This document shows positions 25,380-32,854 of a DNA stretch of 64,000 nucleotides, in pieces. Under the pieces are notes generated by a model, which worked only from the letters and a program-made list of their open reading frames with translations, made no database searches and was not told where the DNA came from. The DNA comes from CAYQEC01 sp964416425 (GTDB lineage: Bacteria > Actinomycetota > Acidimicrobiia > Spongiisociales > UBA5794), in assembly GCA_964416425.1 (NCBI GenBank), contig CAYQEC010000003.1:1-64000 (forward strand), written 5' to 3'. Each line of letters opens with the position of its first letter. Position 1 is the stretch's first letter. A program made the position numbers and the translations under genes.

Positions 25380-26122
25380 CGGCGTGGCGCCTCGAGTGGC
25401 TGCGTCTCACCCGCACCAGGCGGTGGATCGCCATCGCCGGCGTGTTCCTCTTCTTCGGGTTGCTAGGCCCGCTCACCGCCCGCTACATGGGTACGATCCT
25501 GGAACACTACGGAGGCGATCTGCAGGTCACCGTCCCGCCGCCGGTGCCGGCGGACGGCATCACCCAGTACGTCGCCAACGCCATCCAGATCGGCTTGCTG
25601 GTGTCGGTGATCGTCGCCGCCGGGGCGCTCGCCATCGAAGGCAAGCCCCAGATCGGGATATTCTTCCGAACCCGGGCGACGAGCATCGGCGAGATCGTCA
25701 TCCCGCGCTTCGTGGTGAGCGCCGGAGCCGCCGCCGCCGGGTTCCTGCTGGGAGCGATCGCCGCCCTCTACGAGACGTGGGTGCTGCTCGGGAGCGTGCC
25801 GTTCGGGTCGTGGCTCGCCGGCACCGGCTACGGGATGCTCTACATGGTGTTCGCGGTGGCGGTGGTGGCCGCCGCCGCCGGGCGGACCCGGTCCCGGCTG
25901 GCAACGGTGATGGCGGCGATCGTGGTGCTGCTCGGGTTGCCCATCCTCGGGATCATCCCCAAGGTCGGGGATTGGCTCCCGAGCGCCCTCATCGGGGCGA
26001 TCGACGGCATCCCCCGGGGAGATTCAGCGGTGCACTACCTCGGGGCGGGAGGGGTGACGGTGGCGGCGATCGCCCTCTGCCTGTGGGCCGGCATGCGGTG
26101 GGCGGAGTCTCGGGAGCTCTGA
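25376..26122 (+). CDS. ABC-2 type transporter permease (YxlG-like)
   Basis: 248 residues, about six membrane helices. It starts MTAWRLEWLRLTRTRRWIAI, the usual ABC-2 opening with a basic stretch and a first helix, and includes a large polar loop after helix 1. The start overlaps the ATPase stop. Together with the two upstream genes it would form one exporter complex in the membrane; substrate unknown. Two bases separate its stop from the convergent racemase gene. Confidence 0.85.
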   Translation: MTAWRLEWLRLTRTRRWIAIAGVFLFFGLLGPLTARYMGTILEHYGGDLQVTVPPPVPADGITQYVANAIQIGLLVSVIVAAGALAIEGKPQIGIFFRTRATSIGEIVIPRFVVSAGAAAAGFLLGAIAALYETWVLLGSVPFGSWLAGTGYGMLYMVFAVAVVAAAAGRTRSRLATVMAAIVVLLGLPILGIIPKVGDWLPSALIGAIDGIPRGDSAVHYLGAGGVTVAAIALCLWAGMRWAESREL

Positions 26123-26123
26123 G

Positions 26124-26825
26124 TCACTCCTCAGGAGCGAGGGCGGCGTCGACCGCGGCTTCGGCATGGAGACGCGTCGTCGGGTAGACGGGGACGTCGA
26201 CCCGGTCCGAGTCGACGAGCAGTTCGATCTCGGTGCACCCCAGCACGATGCCCTGGGCGCCGCGGGCGACGAGGCGGGCCATGACTCCCTCGTAGGCGAT
26301 TCGGCTCGGCTCGGCCACGATGCCGCGCACCAGCTCGCGGTAGATGACGTCGTGGACCAGGGTGCGGTCGTGTTCTTCGGGGATGAGCACCTCGAGCCCG
26401 TGCTGCTGCGCCAGGCGGCCCCGGTAGAAGTCCTCCTCCATCGTGTAGCGGGTGCCGAGCAGGCCGACGGTGGTGAGGCCGTCACGGTGGACAGCGGCTG
26501 CGGTGGCGTCGGCGATGTGGAGCAGCGGGACGCCGGTGGCCGCCTCCACCGCCGGCGCCAGGCGGTGCATGGTGTTGGTGCAGATGACGAGCAGGTCGGC
26601 TCCGGCCCGCTCCAGGGTGCGGGCGGCCGCCACCAGACGGGCGGTGGCCGCCTCCCAGTCGCCGGCTTCCTGGAGCCGCTCGATCTCGGCGAAGTCGAAG
26701 CTGTAGAGCACGGCCGCGGCGGAATGGGTGCCACCGAGGCGGCGCCGGGTCTCCTGGTTGACGATCCGATAGTACTCGGCGGACGACTCCCAGCTCATGC
26801 CGCCGATGAGGCCGATGGTGCGCAT
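26124..26825 (-). CDS. Aspartate/glutamate racemase family protein
   Basis: 233 residues starting MRTIGLIGGMSWESSAEYY, the exact N-terminal signature of the aspartate racemase/YgeA group. Both catalytic cysteines are present in ICTNTMH and LGCTEIELL. It interconverts L- and D-amino acids without a cofactor; broad-spectrum amino-acid racemases share these motifs. Longer in-frame starts would overlap the divergent MFS gene and lack similarity. Confidence 0.9.
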   Translation of the reverse strand: MRTIGLIGGMSWESSAEYYRIVNQETRRRLGGTHSAAAVLYSFDFAEIERLQEAGDWEAATARLVAAARTLERAGADLLVICTNTMHRLAPAVEAATGVPLLHIADATAAAVHRDGLTTVGLLGTRYTMEEDFYRGRLAQQHGLEVLIPEEHDRTLVHDVIYRELVRGIVAEPSRIAYEGVMARLVARGAQGIVLGCTEIELLVDSDRVDVPVYPTTRLHAEAAVDAALAPEE

Positions 26826-26879
26826 GCCGTGCTCCCTGCTCGCCGTCGCGGAGAGAGCGTAGGCCGCGGCCCCATGCCC

Positions 26880-26885
26880 TAGCCT
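26880..26885 (+). promoter_or_regulatory. TAGCCT -10 box for the leaderless MFS gene
   Basis: TAGCCT followed by GCGGGC and the ATG at 26892, a spacing of exactly six bases. No ribosome site fits in between. Confidence 0.55.
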
Positions 26886-26891
26886 GCGGGC

Positions 26892-28094
26892 ATGGTCCCC
26901 GCCCCCCGGTACCGGCGCCTCGTGGTGCTGTTGCTGCTGTCGTTCGTGACGCTGGGGCTCCCCGCCGGGCTGCAAGGGACGGCGTGGCCGTCACTGCGGG
27001 CCAGCGTGGGTCGTCCCGTGTCCGACCTGGGCGTGTTGCTGGCGGTCGGCACCGTCGGCTACGGCATCGCCACCTTCGTCTCGGGCCGGGTGGCCGCCCG
27101 CTTCGACGTCGGTTCGATCCTGCTGGTCGCCATGGGCACCGGGATCGTGTCGCTGGGCACCTACGCCGCGGCGGGGACGTGGTGGCTGATCCTGGCGGCG
27201 GCGATCGTGCTCGGGGTCTCGGGGGGTCTGATCGACGCGGTGCTCAACTCCTACGTCGCCCTCCACCACGGGGTGCGGTTGATGAACCTGATGCACGCCT
27301 GTTTCGGGCTCGGCGCCACGGTCGGGCCGCTGCTGATGACGGCGGTGCTGGCGGCCGACCGATCCTGGCGCTGGGGGTACTGGATCGTGGCCGGCTACGA
27401 GGTGGTGCTGTTCGGATTCCTCTGGTGGGTGCGGAAGAACTGGCGGCGGCTCGAGGAGAGCCCGAAGGATCCCGGCCACGGCCCAACCCGCCGCTGGTTG
27501 GTCGCCGGGCTGATGGCAGTCTTCTTCGTCTACACCGGTCTCGAGATCGGCACCGGCCAGTGGGCCTACTCGTTCCTTACCGAGGGACGCCAGGTCTCGG
27601 AGGTGGCGGCGGGGGTATGGGTGTCGCTCTACTGGGGCTCCCTCACCGGGGGCCGCCTCCTGCTCGGCATCATCGGCGATCGAGTGCCGGCCCGCGTCGT
27701 GCTCGACGTCAGCGTCACCGGGGCCCTCGGCGGGCTCGCCTGGCTGTGGTGGAACCCGGGGGGGCTCGGCATGATCTCCCTCGTCGTGGTGGGGGGGAGT
27801 CTCGCCAGCGTCTTCCCCACCCTGGTGGCGCTGACCCCTGAGAAGGTGGGGGCGGCCAGGGCGCCGCACATCATCGGATACCAGATCACCGCCGCCGGGG
27901 TGGGGGCGGCCCTGATCCCGTGGGTTGCCGGAGAGATCGTCAAGGCGAACTCCCTGGGGGCGCTCGCTCCCTACTTCACCGCCACCGCGGCGGTGCTTGC
28001 CGTGCTGCACGTCGTGGTGGAACGCACCGGCTCCCCGGAACGGGCCCGGCGGCTGCGGCGGCCACCGGTGGCGCCGCTCGCCGGACCGCGCTGA
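26892..28094 (+). CDS. MFS transporter
   Basis: 400 residues with about twelve hydrophobic segments. The conserved loop between helices 2 and 3 appears as SGRVAARFDVGSILLV, and the second half repeats it as LLLGIIGDRVPARVV. GTGQWAYSFLTEGR in helix 7-8 resembles the FucP/sugar-MFS branch. It is divergent from the racemase with a 66-bp gap. Substrate not predictable. Confidence 0.85.
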   Translation: MVPAPRYRRLVVLLLLSFVTLGLPAGLQGTAWPSLRASVGRPVSDLGVLLAVGTVGYGIATFVSGRVAARFDVGSILLVAMGTGIVSLGTYAAAGTWWLILAAAIVLGVSGGLIDAVLNSYVALHHGVRLMNLMHACFGLGATVGPLLMTAVLAADRSWRWGYWIVAGYEVVLFGFLWWVRKNWRRLEESPKDPGHGPTRRWLVAGLMAVFFVYTGLEIGTGQWAYSFLTEGRQVSEVAAGVWVSLYWGSLTGGRLLLGIIGDRVPARVVLDVSVTGALGGLAWLWWNPGGLGMISLVVVGGSLASVFPTLVALTPEKVGAARAPHIIGYQITAAGVGAALIPWVAGEIVKANSLGALAPYFTATAAVLAVLHVVVERTGSPERARRLRRPPVAPLAGPR

Positions 28095-28136
28095 CACGCT
28101 GTGGCAACATGGGGGTGATCCGGGGCGAGGTCCACC

Positions 28137-29159
28137 ATGCCGGCGAACCTGACACCCGCCTACAAGGCGGCGGAGAAGGCCTACCGACGGGCTCGTGAGC
28201 CCGCCGACCAACTCGAATGCCTGCGGGAGATGCTGCGGGCGATCCCGAAGCACAAGGGCACCGACCACCTCCAGGCCGACATCAAGACCCGGATCAAGGA
28301 GGTGACCCAGGAACTTACCGGTCCCCGCAAGACGGCGGGCGGCGGGGGACCGCAGACCGTGTTCCACCCCGAAGGCGCAGGCCAGGTCGCCCTCCTCGGG
28401 CCGCCCAACACCGGCAAGTCCACGCTCCACGACCGGCTCACCGGTTCCCACGCCACCGCCGGGCCGTACCCGTTCACGACCCAGTTCCCGCAGCCGGGGA
28501 TGATGCCGATCGGCGACGTCGCCCTCCAGCTCATCGACCTCCCCGCCGTGTCGCCGGAGCATCCGATCCCATGGTTGAGCAACGCGCTGCAGCCCGCCGA
28601 CGGGTGCCTGCTCGTCGTCGACGTCTGCCAACCCGACTGCATCGACCAGTTCACCCCGCTGCCCGCCCTTCTCGGTGAGCGCCACGTGGCCCTGACGCCG
28701 CAGTGGCCCGCCGACGGTGACGGGGGAGAGGACGGCGCAGGCGACGGCGAACTGTTCACGGTGGCACTCCCGGCGCTGCTGGTCGTCACCAAACGTGATC
28801 TGATGGAGGACCCGGAGGGGGAGGTCGCCACCTTTCACGAGCTGACCGGTCTCCGCCTGCCGGCCCTCATCGTGTCGGCCACCACCGGGGAGGGGCTCGA
28901 ATCGCTGGGGGAGTGGCTCTTCCGGCACCTCGGCGTGGTGCGGATCTACACCAAGATCCCGGGCCGGCCCCCGGATCTCGGAAGGCCTTTCTGCCTCCGC
29001 CGGGGGGACACCGTCCACGACGTCGCCCGCCTCATCCACAAGGAGGTCGCCGCCTCGTTCCGGTATGCCCGTCTCTGGGGCGGCGGCGACTTCGACGGCC
29101 AGCAGGTGGGGGCCGACCACGTGCTGGCCGACGGCGACATCCTCGAGATGCACTTCTGA
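28137..29159 (+). CDS. DRG/OBG-like GTPase with TGS domain
   Basis: 340 residues. The N-terminal helical region MPANLTPAYKAAEKAYRRA, then IPKHKGTDHLQADIK, precedes G1 GPPNTGKS (~residue 90), G3 DLPAV and G4 TKRD. The C-terminal ~60 residues form a TGS domain (FCLRRGDTVHDVARLIHKEV and ADGDILEMHF). This layout is that of the DRG/Rbg group, common in archaea and eukaryotes and scattered in bacteria. It probably binds ribosomes. G3 is DLP rather than DxxG, so GTP hydrolysis may be altered. Confidence 0.82.
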   Translation: MPANLTPAYKAAEKAYRRAREPADQLECLREMLRAIPKHKGTDHLQADIKTRIKEVTQELTGPRKTAGGGGPQTVFHPEGAGQVALLGPPNTGKSTLHDRLTGSHATAGPYPFTTQFPQPGMMPIGDVALQLIDLPAVSPEHPIPWLSNALQPADGCLLVVDVCQPDCIDQFTPLPALLGERHVALTPQWPADGDGGEDGAGDGELFTVALPALLVVTKRDLMEDPEGEVATFHELTGLRLPALIVSATTGEGLESLGEWLFRHLGVVRIYTKIPGRPPDLGRPFCLRRGDTVHDVARLIHKEVAASFRYARLWGGGDFDGQQVGADHVLADGDILEMHF

Positions 29160-29187
29160 GGCCGGCACCGGCGCACCCCACCGGGCG

Positions 29188-29193
29188 TACCCT
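29188..29193 (+). promoter_or_regulatory. TACCCT -10 box for the Mut7-C gene
   Basis: TACCCT lies six bases before the GTG at 29200. The interval is GGAGGG, which could alternatively act as a very close ribosome site, so leaderless initiation is less certain here. Confidence 0.4.
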
Positions 29194-29199
29194 GGAGGG

Positions 29200-29976
29200 G
29201 TGGACGGCAAGCAGGCGACCGTGCGGCTCTACGGGGATCTGGCCCTGTTCTTGCCGGGGCGCACCTCGTCGACCGTCGTTGGCTTCGGCGTTCCCGGATC
29301 GGTCAAGGATGCGATCGAGGCCCTCGGGGTGCCCCACACCGAGGTCGACCTGATCCTGCTCGACGGCGAGCCGGTGGGATGGGACGAGCGGCTCCGGCCC
29401 GGGGCCCGCCTCGCCGTCTACCCGTGGTTCGGTCGCTTCGACCTGGCCGGGACCTCCCCGGTCCACGTCCCGCTGCCCGAGCCGATCCGGTTCGTCGCCG
29501 ACGAGCATCTCGCCCGGCTCGCCCGCTACCTGCGCCTCGCCGGCTTCGACGTCCTCCACCAGCGCGGCCTGCGGGAGGAACGGATCGTGGCACTCGCCAC
29601 CGCCGAGCGGCGCATCGTCCTCACCCGCGACGTCGGCCTCCTCAAGCGCGCCGCGGTGCGCCACGGCTGCTACGTCAGGGCCACCGCCCCGCTGGCCCAG
29701 GGAAGCGAGGTGGTACGACGGTTCGACCTCGCTTCCCGGATGGCGCCCTTCACCCGGTGCATGGCCTGCAACGGGGAGCTGGAGGTGGCGACGGTCCGCG
29801 AGGTGGAGGGCGCCGTGCCGCCCCGGGTGGCAAGGGTCAACCACGAGTTCCGGCGTTGCCGGGACTGCGGCCGGGTCTACTGGAGTGGCAGCCACCGGCG
29901 CAGGCTCGACGAGATCGTCGCCACCTTGCGCGCCGCCGGGGCTAGGGGGATGGGAAGCCGCCTTCCCCGATCGTGA
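29200..29976 (+). CDS. Mut7-C RNase domain protein with ubiquitin-like N-terminus
   Basis: 258 residues. Residues 1-85 form a ThiS/MoaD-like ubiquitin fold (VRLYGDLALFL, RPGARLAVYPWF). Residues ~100-180 carry the PIN-like Mut7-C motif FVADEHLARLARYLRLAGFD and VLTRDVGLLKRA with acidic catalytic residues. The C-terminus is a zinc ribbon with CMAC and CRDC. The family is known as Mut7-C ubiquitin/RNase (COG1656); cellular targets are unknown. Its 3' end overlaps the convergent gene by 35 bp. Confidence 0.85.
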   Translation: MDGKQATVRLYGDLALFLPGRTSSTVVGFGVPGSVKDAIEALGVPHTEVDLILLDGEPVGWDERLRPGARLAVYPWFGRFDLAGTSPVHVPLPEPIRFVADEHLARLARYLRLAGFDVLHQRGLREERIVALATAERRIVLTRDVGLLKRAAVRHGCYVRATAPLAQGSEVVRRFDLASRMAPFTRCMACNGELEVATVREVEGAVPPRVARVNHEFRRCRDCGRVYWSGSHRRRLDEIVATLRAAGARGMGSRLPRS

Positions 29977-30661
29977 TCCAGGTCGCCACCGCGGCGGCGC
30001 ACAGCTCGCCTGCGGCGGTGTAGACGGCGGAGGCCCCGATCCGCTTCCGCCCCTCACCCGAGACGCGGCGCGCCACCACGACGTGAGGCCGGCCGCCGAC
30101 GACCTCCGCCTCGAGGTGGGCGGCCATCCGCCCCAGCAGCGCCACTACCCCGGGCTCGGCGGCGGCGAAGAAGGAGGGGCAGTCGAGGGAGGCCCACACG
30201 ATCTCGGCGGGCACCGTGCCGTCGGGGCCCGTCACCGAAGGCTCGGGCACCCACGGCGCCGCCACCAGGTCGGTGCCGGCGACCGGCCCGGCGAAGATGC
30301 GGAGGCCGTCTTCCCGGGCCGGGCCGCACACGAAGCAGTACGGGTAGGTACCGCCGGGGAGGAACCCGCGGTAGCCGGCCCGGGCCCGCTCGGCCCGCCC
30401 CAGGTCCACCGGCGGCGGGACCGGGACGGCGGCGGGCCGGGCCACTCCCTCGGCGGCGAGGGCATCGTCGTCACGCAGCTCGACCCGGTCGGCGCCGGGC
30501 CGTGTCACCAGGAGCGGCACGTCGAGGTGGAGGGGCCGCCACAGGGTCACCTCGGCGTCGCCGTCTCCCAGCAGGCGGGCCACGGTCCCGCAGGCATAGC
30601 CCCCGTTGGCGGCCTGGGGCGGCCCGCTGAACCGGGAGTCGATGACGACCTGCTCGTCCAT
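29942..30661 (-). CDS. Hotdog-fold thioesterase-like protein
   Basis: 239 residues. FSGPPQAANGGYACGTVARL at the N-terminus and YPYCFVCGPAREDGLRIFAG in the middle are typical of double-hotdog acyl-CoA thioesterase-like proteins, where the NGGY loop binds the acyl chain. A conserved Asp is present in WASLDCPSFF. No catalytic proof is possible from the sequence. The last 35 bp overlap the Mut7-C gene on the opposite strand. Confidence 0.65.
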   Translation of the reverse strand: MDEQVVIDSRFSGPPQAANGGYACGTVARLLGDGDAEVTLWRPLHLDVPLLVTRPGADRVELRDDDALAAEGVARPAAVPVPPPVDLGRAERARAGYRGFLPGGTYPYCFVCGPAREDGLRIFAGPVAGTDLVAAPWVPEPSVTGPDGTVPAEIVWASLDCPSFFAAAEPGVVALLGRMAAHLEAEVVGGRPHVVVARRVSGEGRKRIGASAVYTAAGELCAAAVATWITIGEGGFPSP

Positions 30662-30701
30662 GGGCCGTGACTCTACCGACGCCCGGCGGCGGGGCGGGCT
30701 A

Positions 30702-32060
30702 CTACTCGGCGGGGGTTTCCGCCGCAACGTCATCGGGCGCGCCGGCATCCGGCGTTCCCCGGCGGGAACGGCGGCGGCGCCACCAGAGGAACAACCCGGC
30801 GAGCAGGAACACCCAGACGAGGGGGAGGAGCCAGCCGACCGAGACGACGACGGCGCCGCCCACGGTCTGCAGCATGCTCCAGCTGGCGGCAACCCCGTCA
30901 CCGAACCCGGGGAGGCCGCCGGGGTCGACGGTGTCGACCGAAAAGGCGACGGTGGTGTCGGTGGTACGACCCACCACCGGGTGGCCTTCCTGGTCGACCG
31001 GGGTGGCGCTCACCTTGGTACGGGTACGGAGATCCCGCTCCGCCACGACCTCGGCGGCCAGCATCAGGTCCTGGCCCGGATCGAGGACCGCGGACGGGTC
31101 CCCGTAGACGACGAGCAGATCGCCCAGCTCCAGGTCGAGCACGGTGTCGGTCAGCTCGAGACCGGTGAGGGGAGTATCCCCGGCGTTGACGACACGGAAG
31201 CAGAGGGTCACGTCCTCCCCCTCGTCGACGCGGAGGGAAGGCTCCTCGGGGCAGGAGCCGCCGCCGTTGTGTCCCGCGTAGCCGGTGACCGTGAGCTGCA
31301 GGTCGGGGGCGCTGAGCGCCTCGGTGAGGCTGAGGACGATGGTGGCGAGGGCCACCTGGTCCTGCACGGTGCGGAGCTGACCCCGCAGCGTTTCCAGGGT
31401 GGTTTCCCGGTCGAGGAGCTGGCTCTCGAGGAGGGCGACGTCCTCGAGGTCGGTGGCGCTCTCGAGGAGCGCACGGAGGCGGGTCACGCTGGTCTCGGCG
31501 GTGCGGATCCGGCTCTCCAGGTCGACGACACGCTCGGTGACGTCCTCGGTCGACACGTTCTGGACCCGGACCTCGCCCAGCTCACCGAGGCGGGCGAGGG
31601 CGTCCTGGAAGTCCGCCGGGAGTACCTTGAAGGTGAGCAGGCTGGTCGGGGTCGGGCCACCGGTGGACTGCTGGCCGTAGAGGTACCCTCCGAGCGACTC
31701 GACGATGCCCACGGCTGTGGTGGAGGCCTGGGCCACGTCGGTGACGGCGACCGTCAGCTCGGCCCGGTAGATGATGTCGCGGCCGAGATCGACGGCCGAG
31801 AAAGCCACCTGGGCGGCGGTGCCGTCCGACGCGTCGAGCTTGCCTTCCTCCCCGGCGGCGGAGGGCTCCTCCGGCGCGGTGCCGGCATCGTTGTCACCTT
31901 CGCCGGCCGAATACCCGACCGGAGATGCCTCGTTCCCAAGCGCCCGGTCGGCCGCGGCGCTCGTAATTTCGGTTTCGCTGCTGCTGCTGCATGCCGTCAC
32001 CACCAGGCCAAGGACGGCCACCAGGATGAGCCACGACGCAAGGATGGAGGTGCGCTTCAT
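30702..32060 (-). CDS. DUF4349 domain lipoprotein
   Basis: 452 residues. A lipobox at LVVTACSSSS (Cys near residue 24) follows a hydrophobic signal. DUF4349 is recognisable from IIYRAELTVAVTDV, VESLGGYLYGQQSTGG, and the coiled-coil stretch VVDLESRIRTAETSVTRLR. A predicted beta domain follows, and one C-terminal membrane helix (WLLPLVWVFLLAGLFLWW) precedes an Arg-rich tail. The usual family is shorter; the extra ~150-residue DUF11-like repeat domain is unusual. The outer face of the membrane is the expected location. Confidence 0.8.
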   Translation of the reverse strand: MKRTSILASWLILVAVLGLVVTACSSSSETEITSAAADRALGNEASPVGYSAGEGDNDAGTAPEEPSAAGEEGKLDASDGTAAQVAFSAVDLGRDIIYRAELTVAVTDVAQASTTAVGIVESLGGYLYGQQSTGGPTPTSLLTFKVLPADFQDALARLGELGEVRVQNVSTEDVTERVVDLESRIRTAETSVTRLRALLESATDLEDVALLESQLLDRETTLETLRGQLRTVQDQVALATIVLSLTEALSAPDLQLTVTGYAGHNGGGSCPEEPSLRVDEGEDVTLCFRVVNAGDTPLTGLELTDTVLDLELGDLLVVYGDPSAVLDPGQDLMLAAEVVAERDLRTRTKVSATPVDQEGHPVVGRTTDTTVAFSVDTVDPGGLPGFGDGVAASWSMLQTVGGAVVVSVGWLLPLVWVFLLAGLFLWWRRRRSRRGTPDAGAPDDVAAETPAE

Positions 32061-32367
32061 GTTGTGGGTTCCCCCGTTGTCGAGTTGCCGGTTGGACGCC
32101 ATGGAGGCGGCACCGGTTCCCGACCGCCGGGCATCGGACCGCGGGGCTAGGTCGGCAACCTGGTCCCGGACCCGGAGCGCTTCCCCGGGGGGATGGCGGC
32201 GCTGGCCGGCTTCGCTCGTCACCGCGGGGGGCAGGGTCACGATGCACCTCCGTCTCGCTTTCGTCCCCCGGTGGTCTACCACACCTCGGTGACGGGGCCG
32301 TGACACCTTCGTTGCCGGGGCGTGAACGTGGGGCCGAGGTAGCCTGCGCGGCGGAGGAGGCGCGCTG

Positions 32368-32775
32368 ATGAGACACGATGGGCCGCAGGCCTTGTTCCAG
32401 GCCTACGTCGACGGTTGGGTCCACGGGGACCCGGCGGAGATCCTGGCGGTGTTGGACCCCGATTGTGTCATCGTCGAATCCCACGGCCCGACCTACCGGG
32501 GGACCAAATCGGTCGCCCGCTGGATCGCCGAGTGGTTCGGGGCGGGCGGGGTAGTGGAGGCCTGGGACGTCACGTCGTTCTACCACCAGGGGACGGCGGC
32601 CTTCGTGGAATGGGACTTCACCTGCGTCTTCGCCGGCAATCGCACCCGGTTCGCCGGGGCGAGCGTCCTGCAGTGCTCCGGGGGGCGGATCAGGGAGCTG
32701 CACGAGTACCGGATGACGGAGGCGCCGTTCGACTGGACGGCGCAGGAGGCCGGCGGGGGCGCCGCAGCCGGCTGA
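32368..32775 (+). CDS. SnoaL-like/NTF2-fold protein
   Basis: 135 residues. LFQAYVDGWVHGDPAEILAV, then LDPDCVIVES and REYRM-like LHEYRMTEAPFDW, are the pattern of a nuclear-transport-factor-2 fold small protein (ketosteroid isomerase/SnoaL superfamily). TAGCCT is found 26 bases ahead, and GGAGGAGG ten bases ahead of the ATG. Substrate unknown. Confidence 0.78.
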   Translation: MRHDGPQALFQAYVDGWVHGDPAEILAVLDPDCVIVESHGPTYRGTKSVARWIAEWFGAGGVVEAWDVTSFYHQGTAAFVEWDFTCVFAGNRTRFAGASVLQCSGGRIRELHEYRMTEAPFDWTAQEAGGGAAAG

Positions 32776-32854
32776 CGGGTGGCTCCCCGCCCGCTGGATC
32801 GCCGAGGTTCCCTCCCGGGGGGCCGATCCCCACGGGTAGCCTGCGGAGAGACAT

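Noticed and set aside
26991..29210. 739-residue minus-strand frame over the MFS and DRG genes
   Set aside because: Low-complexity antisense shadow; both plus-strand genes have complete motifs.
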